From: Acorus gramineus
Lineage: Eukaryota > Streptophyta > Magnoliopsida > Acorales > Acoraceae
Direction: 5' to 3'
Assembly: GCA_030737835.1 (NCBI GenBank)
Contig: JAUJYN010000068.1
Location: 186,001 to 250,000 of the forward strand
DNA: 64,000 bases
In this document: positions 1 through 10,939 of the stretch, one piece after another
Position numbering within the stretch: the stretch's first letter is position 1
Layout: each line of letters opens with the position of its first letter
Notes under the pieces: generated by a model
The model's database searches: none
Told to the model about the DNA's origin: nothing
What the model saw: the letters and a program-made list of their open reading frames with translations, nothing else
Translations under genes and position numbers: made by a program

Positions 1-2507
1 GGCACCTTGAGGTCCCGATATAGGATACCCCGACAACCAAACAAGGAACACGGAGTACCCTAGCCCAGGTCTCAACGCTGACTTCGCAAGGCCCTTTAAT
101 CCAGAGAAGGGAGACTCTACTGATGTCATGAATTCCTCAGAATTCCTCCAGGGCGCATAACCAAGATGCGGGGAACAGATAATACACTAACAAGGGGTGG
201 AATATTAACGGGGAAAGAATCCTTGGGAGGGCAGCGTGAGGTCCCGATATAGGACATCCCGACAACCAAACAAGGAACACGGAGTACCCTAGCCCGGGTC
301 TCACCGCTGTCCTCGCGAGGCCCCTCCCCTATAATATTCACTAAGACAGGCTAATAATCACATGCTCGCATTTTATTTAAATACATTAAACTAAATGGGA
401 ACATGCATCGGTCGGGGCTTTCCTAGCATGGAAACATGATAACAGGGTGCATGGTTCTTATACGGGTCCTAAGGGTATAAGTCCCTAGCATACAATCTAG
501 GGTGGCATGCATACTACAGATTATCATGCTTACATAGTTTCCATATTAAACAGGTTAATATTTACTATGGTGCCCCAGGGGAGGACGGTACACGCCCAAG
601 TGCATGTAACGCCTCCCTACTGGGTTGGATCGTCCCACTCACCGGAAGTCGGGTCGTCGCGCGACCGTCCGTCAAGATCTGCAAGACAGGGCAATCAATA
701 CGGTGAGTAAAACACACAAATAAATCCACAAATACTCTAAAATACTCAACACTCGGACAAGCGTACATACGGCCTGTACGCACGCGAGCCCGAGCACCCG
801 ACTCACTCCCGAACCCCCGGGCAACCGTACGCACGGCCACCCGACCCAGGCGCATAGATGCGCCCCAGCCCGCACGCCCAGACGCACGGCCGAGCCCCTG
901 CCCGCGCCCGGACACGCCGCACGCTCGGGCGCACGCACGCGCACGCCCGCGCGCACCGCGCGTCCAGCCCCCGGGTGCACCCGCGCGCACCGCGCCTGCA
1001 CCCGCACGCACTGCGCCCCAGCGCAGCGCCCCGCACACATTCCCCGCTCGCACCGCCTGCTCGCCCTGCGCGCACAGCGCCCCCCACACGCGCACGCACG
1101 GATGCGCACGCACGCACACACCCCGGCACCATCGGCGCACTGCCGCGCGCCTACCCGCGCGCCCCGACGCACTGCCGCACGCACGCGCACGCTCGCGCGT
1201 GCCCGCGCGCACCGCGCGTCCAGCCCAGCGCGCCCCCGCGCGCACTGCACGCACGCCCCAGCACGCGCACGCACTGGCCCCCAGCACCGCGCCCAGGCGC
1301 ATGCCCAGGCGCCCTGCCCAGCACCAGGCGCAGTGCCCAGGTGCCCTGCCCAGCACCCAGGCACATGCCCAGGCGCCCTGCCCGCGCGCGCGCACGCTCG
1401 CGCGCACGCCCGCGCGCACCCGCGTGCACCCCCGCTGGCACCCCCGCTCGCGCCAGCACCCGCGCGCACCCGCGCACCTGTGCACTCGTGCGCACGCGCC
1501 CGACTGCGCCCGCCTGCGCGCGCGCACGCGCGCAGACCGCGCCCAGCTCGCGCCCAGCCCACTCCAAGCTCATTTTCACCCATCCCAACCCCTCACACAC
1601 TCCCTAACACACCTACCCAACATGCATGACCTCCCAACCAACCCCTCAAGCCAAGAAAACCAAGAAAAGGAGGGGAGGAGCTCACCTTGGGAGGGAAAAG
1701 AAAGGGGGAGGTTCGGGGCCCTTCGCGCACCGAAACGCCGCCACCCGGAACCACCACCACCACCACCACCACTCAGCCTCCTCAGCCTCCTCTTCAGCCC
1801 TCTATGGCAGCAAAACAGGGGGGGGGGAGATCATGCAAAGAGAGCTTGAGAGAAGGGAAGAAACAAGCAACAACAACACAACCCACCTCCACTTCCTCCT
1901 CCACCTTCTCCTCCTCTTTGAGGCCCTCCATCAAACACTTGGTGGGCAAGGAAAAGAGAGAAAGAGAGGGACCAGAAATGTTGTCGACAACATTGGGAGG
2001 GAGAGAAAGAGAGAGAGAGATATTTATCAAATATCTTAAGGAAAATTTACTAAGTCGCCCTCCGATTAGAAATTCAGCGCAAGCTTCACTGGAACAGCCA
2101 TAACTTCCTCGATACAGCTCCGAATGGCTCAATTCCAAAACTGATGGAAAGCTAAGAAGATTATCTACAACTTTCATGTTTATGACATGATCAAATAACC
2201 TCTCCAGCTATTCCGAATTTAGAGCCAAACATGGAACAGGGCTGCTGCCAGAATTTCCATCCCCGGGGTACACTTGGAAGAATACCCATAACTTTTACTA
2301 CAAGAATCCAGTTGATCTAATTCCACTTCTGTGCGGAAGCTAACTCAAAACTGGACATCTCATAAAAAAATCAGAATTAAATCTCTTCATCTTGGATTTT
2401 TACAAAATCAAATCCAAACGGCAAATTGGAAATACATAACTTACAAAAAAAAAATTTATGTACCCAAAATTCTCAAATAGAGCACTCCAAATGACACAGG
2501 CACAACA
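1..2507 (-). mobile_element. L1: long Gypsy-type LTR, minus orientation, cut by window edge
   Basis: Read on the minus strand this is the 5' part of a long LTR that begins TGTTGTGCCTGTG at 2507 and runs off the window at position 1. It aligns by eye with L4, L6 and L7. Order on the minus strand: U3 with a TATA-like ATAAATAT near 2021-2030, a donor-like GTGAGC at 1680-1685, a GC-rich block (about 780-1560), and the 36-nt cassette at 643-678. Two copies of a module containing TTGTTTGGTTGTCGGG then follow at 225-340 and 1-118. It lies inside the Copia 5' LTR; GGTTA at 2508-2512 is the expected target duplication but its partner is outside the window. It could be a solo LTR or the 5' LTR of an element lying to the left. 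Confidence 0.8.
679..1685 (-). other. L1 putative intron 1 (GC-rich block)
   Basis: This stretch is bounded on the minus strand by a GTGAGC donor-like site (1680-1685) and a CTTGCAG acceptor-like site (679-685). It is extremely GC- and CpG-rich with many alternating GCGC runs, and the minus strand is the G-rich one. Long open frames on all six frames are a by-product of this composition (few AT-containing stop codons) and are not genes. Intron status is inferred from conservation of the two sites in the other LTRs. Confidence 0.5.
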
Positions 2508-2610
2508 GGTTAAGGGTAGATTAGTCTTTTCCTTGTTTCCCTTTTTGTACTATAAATATTGGATACAAACCCTAATAAGATTCTTGATTCATTTTTTTCA
2601 TATTCTAACA
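2508..2610 (+). repeat. 3' remnant of Copia 5' LTR
   Basis: Only the last 103 bp of the LTR remain. They contain a TATA-like CTATAAATATTGG near 2549-2561 and end with the canonical CA at 2610, directly before the primer-binding site. The rest of the LTR lies beyond L1, outside the window. Confidence 0.7.
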
Positions 2611-2622
2611 TGGTATCAGAGC
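2611..2622 (+). other. Copia primer-binding site
   Basis: TGGTATCAGAGC is complementary to the 3' end of plant initiator tRNA-Met, the usual primer of Copia elements. It begins at the first base after the LTR. Confidence 0.85.
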
Positions 2623-3528
2623 TTGAATCCGATTTTTTTTCTTTGATTTTCTGTTGGCGTTACTCTCCGTTCGCGAGACCGTCGACGCCCCGTCGCCCCG
2701 TTCGTGTCACCCCGCGCAAATTAGCTGCCCCTGCGCCGCTCCGCAACTGCCCCACATAGATCTGCCGCATCTGCACCGCTGTGCCGCTATCGCGCTGTTG
2801 CAGCTCCACCACTGCACCGCCCTCCCGCGCCGCCTCGAGCAACCCTGCCGCTATTCTCGCGCAGCTCTACAGCATCTGTGCTGCTGCTGCACCACCCTAC
2901 CGTGCCTCCTCACGCAGCCTTGCCCCTGTCCTCGCGTAGATCTACCGCATCTGTGCCGCTGCTGCACCGGCCTGCCGCACGGCCTCACACTGCTCTGCCA
3001 CCCTACCGCGCCGTCCAGCGCCACCCTGCCCGCGCCCTGTCCGCTCACCGCCTCGGCGTAGTCTCTGTGTTGCGAGATCAACGCAGATCCACGCCGATCA
3101 GCCCGGATTTCCTGGGATCCTGTCCAGGATTCTGTCACGGACAGCATCCCGGATCTCCCGGGAATTAGTCCCGAGCCCAGACGCGTCAACACGTCCCGGA
3201 TCCAGTGCTTCATGCCCGCGCAAGCCCGGCCCAGCACCCGCTTGCGCCCGACCCAGCTGCCCGACCCGGCTCCAGTGCCCGACCCGACCCAGCTCTAGCG
3301 CCCGACCCAGTTTCAGCACCAGCTGCCCGACCCGGATCCGCGACCCGTTTATCGCCCCATCATCGGCTTTTTTGGTATTTTCTTTATCCGGCCGCTACGG
3401 GTTCATTCGGACTCCAAATATAGTCATATTGGTACTCATTTTGCTCCATTTTTCGTTCTGCACGCATCTGTGACTATATTTTCATCATCCGAGGCATATA
3501 TTTTTTTGTTATTCTCTTTTTGCCTATT
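2623..3528 (+). other. Copia untranslated leader, GC-rich
   Basis: About 0.9 kb lie between the primer-binding site and the gag start. From 2650 to 3350 the sequence is strongly C-rich with repeated ACCCTGCC, CCGCATCTG and CCCGACCC motifs, a very different composition from gag. Open frames here (for example 2654-3061) are composition artefacts. I do not recognise a captured gene in it. Confidence 0.5.
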
Positions 3529-4570
3529 ATGGCTACGGATAACACTCAGATCATCGATGTTAAGTTTGATGGTAACAATTATGATGTCTGGTCTATTAGT
3601 CTTGAACTTCAGCTTGATTATCGTCGCCTATTGGGTCATGTTACTGGCACTAATCTAGCTCCTGTACTTGAACCATCTCCACAGGGTTCTGATGAGACCA
3701 CCATCAAGGCCAGATATTGTTGACATGGAAGGAGGCCGATTCTCGGGTGAAAGCTTATATTGCTTCTTCGGTTATTCCAAATATCCGTAAACATTTGAAG
3801 CCGTTCATTACAGCCAAGGAATATTGGGACTTTCTGAAGAATTTCTATACGCAGACCGATGGTGCTCAGGAATTCTATCTACATCAGGCCATTTCTACTT
3901 CTTATCAAGGGGAGCTTTCTATTCGTGATTTTTATTCTCTTTTGTCTGATTACTGGGATCAACTCGCACCTATGGATCCTCAGATGGAGGGTATTTTTCT
4001 GACACGCTATCGTGAGTACCGTAATCGTCAACGATTGTACCAATTCTTGATGCGTCTTCGTCCTGAGTTCGAGGCTATTCGTGCACAGATTCTTCATCGT
4101 TCTCCCAAACCGTCTCTTGATACGGTTCTTTTTGAGTTAGTTGCTGAGGAGACGCGTCTTCGCACTGTTGTCACTCCGCCTATCGTTGATCACAGTTCTG
4201 TCAATGTTGCACATCGTCAAGACAATCGCTACACTCGGGTCACTTGCTATTATTGCCATAAATTTGGACACGTGCAATCTGAATGTCGTAAGCGTGCTCG
4301 TGATGGTGCTCCTCTTGTTTATGTACCTCGCACTTCAGCTCCTGGAGCACTTCCTCCAGCACCTCGTCCACTAGATCCTGCAGCATCACGTGCACTAGCG
4401 CCTCGGGCGCAAGCACCTCGGGCACCATCTACAGTTCCTCCACGTCGTTCTCAGCCTCGACCTGCAGCTGCTGTTGCATCTGATTTTCTACTGATCCGCC
4501 GGCATATTCTTCCTCTCAGATCACTGAGAGTCTTGCGCAGCTCCACCTTCAACAACAACAGCTTCAAGAT
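3529..4570 (+). pseudogene. Copia gag, frameshifted
   Basis: This is the nucleocapsid/capsid gene of the Copia element. I chose the ATG at 3529 because the peptide from it opens with the usual plant Copia pattern (a short polar start, then FDGNNYDVWS). The frame breaks near 3715 and continues in another frame from 3717 with the UBN2-type gag region (SRVKAYIASS, YWDFLKNFY, SDYWDQLAPMDP). A CCHC zinc knuckle lies at 4245-4286 (CYYCHKFGHVQSEC). After it comes a Pro/Ala/Arg-rich stretch and a second frame change near 4480 into the frame of the protease. The lesions make it inactive. The family call is secure; clade within Copia is not assigned. Confidence 0.85.
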
Positions 4571-6465
4571 ATGCTTCGCTCAGTGACTGGTAGTGATTCA
4601 TCTGCTCCCTTTTCTGCTTCTACTGCGGCGACAGGTAACCTTACCTCCTCATGGATTCTTGACTCTGGGGCTTCCCATCATATGACTTCTCAGGCATCCT
4701 TTATTAGTTGTCCTACTCGCGTGTTTCCCACTCCTGTTATTCGTACGGCAGATGGGACTCCTCTGTCTGTGTCGAGTTCTGGTTCTCTTGCTGATCCTTC
4801 TCATCGATTTCAACTTCCTGATGTTTTTCATGTTCCTGGTCTATCACTAAATTTGCTTTCTGTTGGTCAAATTGCGGATCATGATTGTCTCATTACTTTT
4901 GATTCTTCTACTTGTTCTGTACAGGATCGTCGTACGGGGAAGCAGATTGGGACAGGCTCTAGACGCGGTGGGCTCTACTACATGGATCATCTTCATATTC
5001 CTTCGTCTTCTGCAGCTTCTGCTCGCTTGATTTCTTCTTCTCCTTCCTCCTTTGATGTATGGCACCGCCGTCTTGGCCATCTCTCTCCTCCAAGACTTCG
5101 TTATCTAATAAGTACCGGTGTTTTAGGTTCCTTTTCAAAAACTGAGCTTCAACCATGTGTGGGCTGCAAGTTGGCAAAACACTTGGCTCTTCCATTTCCT
5201 ACTAGTAAACACATTTCTGCTTCTCCTTTTGATCTAGTTCACTCTGATGTTTGGGGTCCCTCCCCTATTCCTTCTAAAGGGGGTAACCGTTATTATGTTA
5301 TTTTTATTGATGATTTTTCTCGCTTTACCTGGATATATTTGATGCATAGTCGTTCTGAGTTGTTACCCATCTATAAATCTTTTGCTACAATGGTTGAAAC
5401 TCAGTTTTCCAAACGCATCAAGGTGTTTCGCTCTGATTGTGGGGGGAATATTGTTCTCGTGCTTTTCGTGATTTTTTATCCTCCCAAGGCACTCTACCAC
5501 AGCTTTCCACTCCTTATGCTCATCAGCAGAACGGGGTTGCTGAGCGCAAACACCGTCATATCCTCGAAACGACCCGGTCCTTACTCCTCTCTGCTTCTGT
5601 TCCTGTTCAGTTTTGGGGTGAGGCTGTTCTTACAAGTGTGTATCTCATCAATCGCACTCCTTCGTCTATCACTGCTGGCATCTCCCCCTTTCAGCGTCTT
5701 TATCATAGTCCTCCTGATTATTCTCGTCTTCGTGTTTTTGGATGCACGTGTTTTGTCCTACTTCCTCCTCTTGAGCGTACCAAATTGTCTCCTCGTTCCA
5801 CTATGTGTGTTTTTCTTGGGTATAGTAATGAGATCAAAGGATATCGATGCTATGATCCTGTTGCTCGTCGTCTTCGGACATCTTGTCATGTCACATTCTT
5901 TGAGAGTCATCCATACTACGCTCTTCGCTCGCCTCCTGTTCCTCTTCCCCCATCCACGGTTGAGGAAGTCACATTTTTGGACTTTTATATTCCTGATTTC
6001 TCATCTTCATCTTCTGCTCCTCAGTCATCTATTCCGTCTGTACCTGACCACTCTTCCTCGTCAGTCCCATCTTCACCCTTGCCGTCTTCGTCAACTTCTT
6101 TTCCGGATGATTCACGTGGGACGGTTCTGTCTACTCCTACACCTATTCCTGATGCTGCTTCGCCAGAAGACGATTCTGCTTCCGCACCAGTTGCTCCTCG
6201 TCGCAATCCGCCTCGCGCTCGTCGACCTCCTCAACGACTCAGCTTGGTTGCCTCTGATTCTTTTTCTCCTAGTTTTCAGTGTTTTCTTTCAGCTGTTTCC
6301 ACTCATTGGGAGCCCCAATCATATCGTGAGGCTGTCGGCATTCCAGAATGGGAAGGTGCTATGGCAGAGGAGCTTAGTGCATTACAACGCACTCATACGT
6401 GGAAAATTGTACCACTTCCTCAGGAAGACCCTATCAGCTGTAAGTGGGTTTATAAGATCAAGACC
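4571..6465 (+). pseudogene. Copia pol: protease, integrase, start of RT (truncated)
   Basis: The aspartic protease motif WILDSGASHHMT lies near 4652-4690. The GAG-pre-integrase zinc region (WHRRLGHLSPPRL) is at about 5059-5097. The integrase core has catalytic Asp in HSDVWGP (about 5239), Asp in FRSDCGG (about 5428) and Glu in NGVAERKHR (about 5530). A one-base frameshift at about 5445, just after the second Asp, moves the rest of integrase into another frame. A Ser/Pro-rich linker follows (about 6000-6230). RT starts with HTWKIVPLPQ and CKWVYKIK and stops at 6465, where the L2 LTR begins. No RT catalytic YVDD or RNase H is present. Confidence 0.85.
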
Positions 6466-7664
6466 TGTTATATATGTGTCACTTTTTAGCCTTCTGGTAA
6501 CCATTGGAACATTCTGGCAGTTTTTCAGCTTTTTTGTTTTTCGATCGGAACCGCTAAAATTTTGGACTTTTAGCTATCACCCTGAGGTTGAGCGCTCCGA
6601 TTGAAAATCTAACTGCATATTATGTGTCCTGGTACCATTTCAAGCCACTCACAAAAATTTCATCGAATTCCGGTAACGTTTCAGAATTTCACAGTTCTGA
6701 AGCGTATACGGGTTTTGACCGAGCGAAAAGTCATTTGGAGACTTGACTTGGTCAATGTGGGCCCATGACTTGGTCAACTCTTTTGGATTTTAGTGTGGTT
6801 GGGTTGACTAGGGTCAAATCTCACCTAAGTGCACCTAAACCTAGCCTAAACCAAGCCTAAACCTAATTAGGGCTAAGTTAAGTGGGTGTGAGAGTGTGTG
6901 GTGTGTGTGTGATCTTAAATAAATCCCACGACAACATTAGAGCCCCCACTATTCATCATCTTCTCCACTTAAAATCTCTCTCCTCTCTCTTTAAATCCAC
7001 TATTTGACCTAGCTAGAGTTGTTGGATTGAGAAGCCATAGAAGGAGAAAAGATAGGTGAGGACCCGATCTATCCATCCATGGTCTTGGATCTTCATTTCC
7101 CTTTGTTTTTCCTCCTCTAATGGACCCTCTTCTCCCCTGTTTTCAGCCCCTCTTTGGGTGAGTGGAGACCTTGGTGGTGGTGGTTTCCTTGGAGGTGGTG
7201 TTTCGGTGCGCGAAGAGCACCCGATCTCCTTCCCTTCCCTTCCTCTCCTTTGGGTGAGCTTCCTTTCCTTCCATTCTTGTTTAGATGCATGTTAGGAGGT
7301 GTTTTTGGGTGTGCATGGGTGTTGGGGAGTTGGAGGGGGCTGTTGGGGGCGGTTGGAGGCGTTAGGGTATGCTCGGGTGCGTGCGGGCTCATCAGGCCAG
7401 CGCGCGCCGGCAGGCAGGCAAGCAGACAGCGCAGGCTGGCAGGCGCTAGGCAGGCGCGCTATCAGGCGAGCTGGCAGGGCACGCGCGCCGATCTACACTC
7501 CGGTGTTTTCAAATCCCAATTCCGGCGAGTTTTGACCGTCCGTCCGCCCTCTCTTCGTCCCTGATTTGAGCCATCTCGGCGGTGGAGGTAGATCGGGGCG
7601 TAGGAGAGCCTTTGAGAAAGGTTTCGGCGCGCGGAGAGCCACCGGACTTCCCCTCCTCCCCTTG

Positions 7665-8795
7665 GTAAGCCCCCTTTCCCTCTTTTTCTTGCATAGATGT
7701 ATGCTAGGGGGGTGGTTTTGAGGTTGGGAGGCGGTTGGCGGCGGTGGGTGGCCGTCGGAGGGCTGTGGGAGGCGGTCGGAGGCTGTGGTGGTGGTCGGAG
7801 GTGGGTGGTAGAGGAGCTCGGGCTCGGGCAGGATGGCAGGGCAGCAGCAGCAGGCGCAGCAGCCGCAGGCGCAGCAGGCAGGGCCGCTGGCAGGGCGCGC
7901 GCGTGCGTGCGCGCGGGCGTGCGCGCGGGCGTGCGCTCGGGCTGGCGCTGGGCGTGCCTGGTGCTGGGCGTGCAGGGCTAGTCGGGTGCTAGGCAGGCAG
8001 GGCTAGCTGGGTAGGCTGGGAGCAGGGCACCAGTTTGCTGGGCGCGCGAGCGCGTGCGCGCGGGTGCGCGCGCGGGCGTGCGCTCGGGGGGTGCAGAGGG
8101 AGGTGTGCGGTGCAGGCTGGCTGCGGGCAGTGGCTGTGCGCGCTGGCAGGCCGGGCGAGCTGGCTGGGCGCGCAGGCGAGCAGGGCAGGGGCGCTGGCGG
8201 GCGCAGTCGCGCGCGGGTGCGCGGGTTCGCGCGGAGCGGGCGCGCGGGTGCGCGCGGGTTCTGGCGCGAGCGGGGGTGTGCGCGGGAGTGCGCGCGGGTA
8301 CGCGCGGGTGCGCGCGGGGGCGCGCGGGCGTGCGCGCGCGCGGCCAGTGCGCCTGGGCAGTGCGCCTGGGCGCTGGGCAGGGAACTAGTGCGCGCGCGCG
8401 CGTGCATGCGCATGCGTGCGCGTGCTGGGGCGCGCTGGGGCGTGCTGGGGCAGTGCGCGGGGTGCTGCGCGAGGGGCGCGGGCTGGACGCGCAGTGCACG
8501 TGGGCGCGCGCGAGCGTGCGCATGCGTGCGGGTGCGCGTCTGGGCTCGCGGGCAAGCGCGCGGCAGTGCGCCGATGGTGCCGGGGTGTGTGCGTGCGTGC
8601 GCATTCGTGCGTGCGCATGCAGGGGGCCATGCGAATGGCTGCCCGAGGGTTCGGGTAGGTGTCGGGGCACTCGGACTCGCGTGCGTACGCGCGTGCTCGC
8701 ATGCGTGCGAGCCCGTAGGCATGCTTATCCGAGTTTTGGGTATTTCTATGTATAAATTGTGTGGTTTCTCACCATATTGAATGTCTGTCTTGCAG
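7665..8795 (+). other. L2 putative intron 1
   Basis: It is bounded by a GTAAGC donor-like site and TTGCAG. This is the longest of the GC-rich blocks (1131 bp), G-rich on this strand and full of GCGC alternations. Intron status is inferred from the conserved edges. Confidence 0.5.
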
Positions 8796-8831
8796 ATCTA
8801 GACGGACGGTCGCGCGACGACCCCGATTCCG
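8796..8831 (+). other. L2 36-nt cassette (putative exon 2)
   Basis: It is exactly 36 nt between TTGCAG and GTGAGT, with core GACGGTCGCGCGACGACCC-like sequence. It carries an in-frame TAG when read from its first base, so it is unlikely to be protein-coding. The same cassette is found in all eight long LTRs that cover the region. Confidence 0.65.
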
Positions 8832-9596
8832 GTGAGTGGGACAATCCAACCCAGTAGAGAGGGGTCATACGCATTTGGGCGTATACCGACCTCTCCTGGG
8901 GCGTCATGGATAAATATTAACCTGCAATGATATGTATATCATGCGAGCATGATTAAATTGTAGAATGCATGTTACCCTAGACTTTGCATGTTAGGGACTT
9001 GCACCCTTAGGATATGTGTATGAGCCATGCAGCATGTCCCCTGGTTCCATGTTAGGAAGCCCGGCCGATGCATGTGCCCTACTAGTTTATTTATTTGATT
9101 AAATGCTAGTATTTGTTTACAATGCATGTTATAGTGAATATTATAGGGGAGGGGCCTTGCGAGGACAGCGGGGAGACCCGGGTTAGGGTACACCGTGTTC
9201 CTTGTTTGGTTGTCGGAGTGTCCTATAACGGGAACTCACGCTGCCCTCCCGAGTTTCTTTCCCCAACGATATTCCACCTTGTTATAACCTTATGCATGTT
9301 CCCCGCATCGTAGTTATGCGCCCTGGTGGGTTCTGAGGAATTCAGAACATTAGTGTTGTTATAATGTGCCGTCTGCGGATCCAAGTGGATCATATGCGAT
9401 GGGTAGGCTGTTCTGTTCCCTTCGTTGTATCCGGTAGAGACTACCCCAGCGTTAGACAGGCCTTCCTGACAGAGGGCTCCCACCAGTAGGCACCTCCTGA
9501 TTTAGGACGGACTGTGCTGAATGTGGGAGTAGACCAGGCGGCCTACGGAGTGGAGGAGAGACTATCGGTGGACCAAGAGTAACCAACAGCCTAGTC

Positions 9597-9951
9597 AGTC
9601 CCAAAATCCTATGTCACCCATTGAAGGGTGAGGGTGAGGGTGTAGTGGGTTGGCGATGAACGACCCACTGGAGTTGTGATTGGATGCTTGTAAGTCCCAA
9701 AATCCTATGTCACCCATTGAAGGGTGAGGGTGAGGGTGTAGCGGGTTGGCGGAAGCGACCCGCTGGTTTTTGGTGCAGTTAGTCCCAATATCCTATGTGA
9801 CCCATTGAAGGGTGAGGGTGAGGGTGTAGCGGGTTGGCGGAAGCGACCCGCTGGTTATGTGTTGTTAGTCCCAATATCCTATGTCACCCATTGAGGGTGA
9901 GGGTGAGGGTGTAGTGGGTTGACGATTGAGCAACCCACGGCTTTGAGTTGT
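9597..9951 (+). repeat. Four tandem hairpin repeats in L2
   Basis: Four copies start at 9597, 9693, 9781 and 9867 (spacing 96, 88 and 86 bp). Each opens AGTCCCAA.ATCCTATGTGACCC or similar, carries GGGTGAGGGTGAGGGTG, and ends in a short hairpin. The first stem is AGTGGGTTG (9644-9652) with CGACCCACT (9661-9669). Other copies use GCGGGTTG with CGACCCGC, keeping the pairing. L8 and L9 have two copies; L4 and L6 have about three in reverse. Confidence 0.85.
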
Positions 9952-10046
9952 GCTATCGTTTGTGGATTAAGTAATATGAATTGTGGATAATAAGGATAGC
10001 TGGTTGTGGTCAATATTGTCTGTGATGCATGGGTTGGGCCGTTCAC

Positions 10047-10061
10047 TGAGCGTGTGGCTCA
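10047..10061 (+). other. Conserved TGAGC/GCTCA hairpin (L2 copy)
   Basis: The 5-bp stem TGAGC, loop GTGTG, stem GCTCA is followed by CCCCTCGCAT and a pyrimidine-rich acceptor-like site. The same stem is at 38229-38241 (L8), 44227-44241 (L9), 10491-10505 (L3) and 49391-49405 (L10). On the minus strand it is at 11362-11376 (L4), 18653-18667 (L5) and 20740-20754 (L6). Loop sequence and length vary. Confidence 0.7.
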
Positions 10062-10475
10062 CCCCTCGCATAATCTTTTTCTTCAGTGTCATCTGAGTCG
10101 GATCTGGAGGAGGAGCTCCCCGAGGGACTTCATCAGTAGCGGAGTAGCGCCACGTCCCGCGAGTTGCAGAGACTATCAGCATCCCTTGTACCAGTATGTA
10201 TTATTTTCCGTGCTTGGGCACGCGTTTGTGTTGTATTTGGACGTCTTTGTATGTATATTGGCTCTCACAGGACATGTGATTATGTATGGAGTCTGTAGTG
10301 TTTTGATTACAGATTCAGTCTTTAGTTATCCGCATTTGGTGTATATATCATGTCAGCCCTGCTTTGTTGTCTGTATGTCATTCTAGTAGCTTGTGTATGA
10401 TATTATTGACCTCCTGTGTAGATTCTGATATTTTATATACACTTGCCGCGTCTCGGGGACGCCCGGGGCGTGACA

Positions 10476-10939
10476 CTTTTTACCATTAACTGAGCTTGTA
10501 GCTCACCCCTCGTGTATTATTCCTCCACCAGGGGCTGAGTTGATCTTGAAGGAGGAGCTCCATGAGGTGGGATTCTAGTAGTTGTTGCAGCATCCGGTCT
10601 TTTAGTTCTGCGAGCGTGGGGCTGTCAGCATTCCTCTTACCTGTATATTTATGGTATTCGTGCTTGAGGCACATGTCGTTATTTTTAATGATTTTGACTA
10701 GACTTGGATCTCACAGGACAGTAATTGTGTTAATTGGATCTGTAATATTACTTTGGATTACAGATTTATGTCATTTTACGCTTCCGCACTTTCTGATAAG
10801 CTATCTATTATTGTTGTTTTGTTAAACCAGATATGTCATATGTTGGATCATCGATGTATCCCTTAGAGTCATTATTGACCTCTTGTATGGATCACCTGAT
10901 ATTTTTATATATTGCTACGATCCAGGGACGGCCACTCCG
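10476..10939 (+). repeat. L3: 3' end of a third-family LTR, left part
   Basis: It aligns with 49385-49790 (L10): TGAGCTTGTAGCTCACCCC, a CACCAGGGG acceptor-like site, then a shared tail. It is cut at 10939, and its last ten bases (GGGCGTAACA) reappear at 14031-14040 on the far side of L4. The left boundary is the end of L2, so the LTR start is missing. Confidence 0.65.

Larger units (their letters stand above)
2508..6465 (+). mobile_element. Ty1/Copia retrotransposon, 3'-truncated
   Basis: The order is: remnant 5' LTR, primer-binding site, leader, gag, protease, integrase and the first part of RT, as in plant Copia elements (integrase before RT). The element stops abruptly at 6465 inside RT, where the L2 LTR begins. 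No RNase H, polypurine tract or 3' LTR of this element is seen anywhere in the window, so the right half was lost rather than merely interrupted. At least three frameshifts (about 3715, 4480 and 5445) make it non-coding. Confidence 0.85.
6466..10475 (+). mobile_element. L2: 4.0-kb plus-strand LTR, chimeric, no target duplication
   Basis: It starts TGTTATATATGTGTC, like L9, and ends CGGGGCGTGACA. It is about 0.8 kb longer than L8 and L9 because it holds two diverged versions of the pre-intron region. One (about 7140-7260) resembles the minus-type LTRs L1/L4/L5; the other (about 7490-7690) resembles L8/L9. Each is followed by GC-rich sequence. The donor-like GGTAAGC is at 7664-7670, the 36-nt cassette at 8796-8831, four tandem hairpin repeats at 9597-9951, and the acceptor-like CTTCAG at 10081-10086. 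Left flank is Copia RT (AGACC) and right flank is third-family LTR (CTTTT), so there is no target duplication. Confidence 0.8.

Noticed and set aside
565..1600. Several long overlapping open frames on both strands in GC-rich DNA (also at 8000-8750, 12530-13060, 19450-20200, 21910-22480, 28500-29070, 36100-36900 and 42090-42890)
   Set aside because: Very high GC removes stop codons in all frames. Peptides are Ala/Arg/Gly/Pro/His repeats with no domain, and the frames disagree between sister LTR copies.
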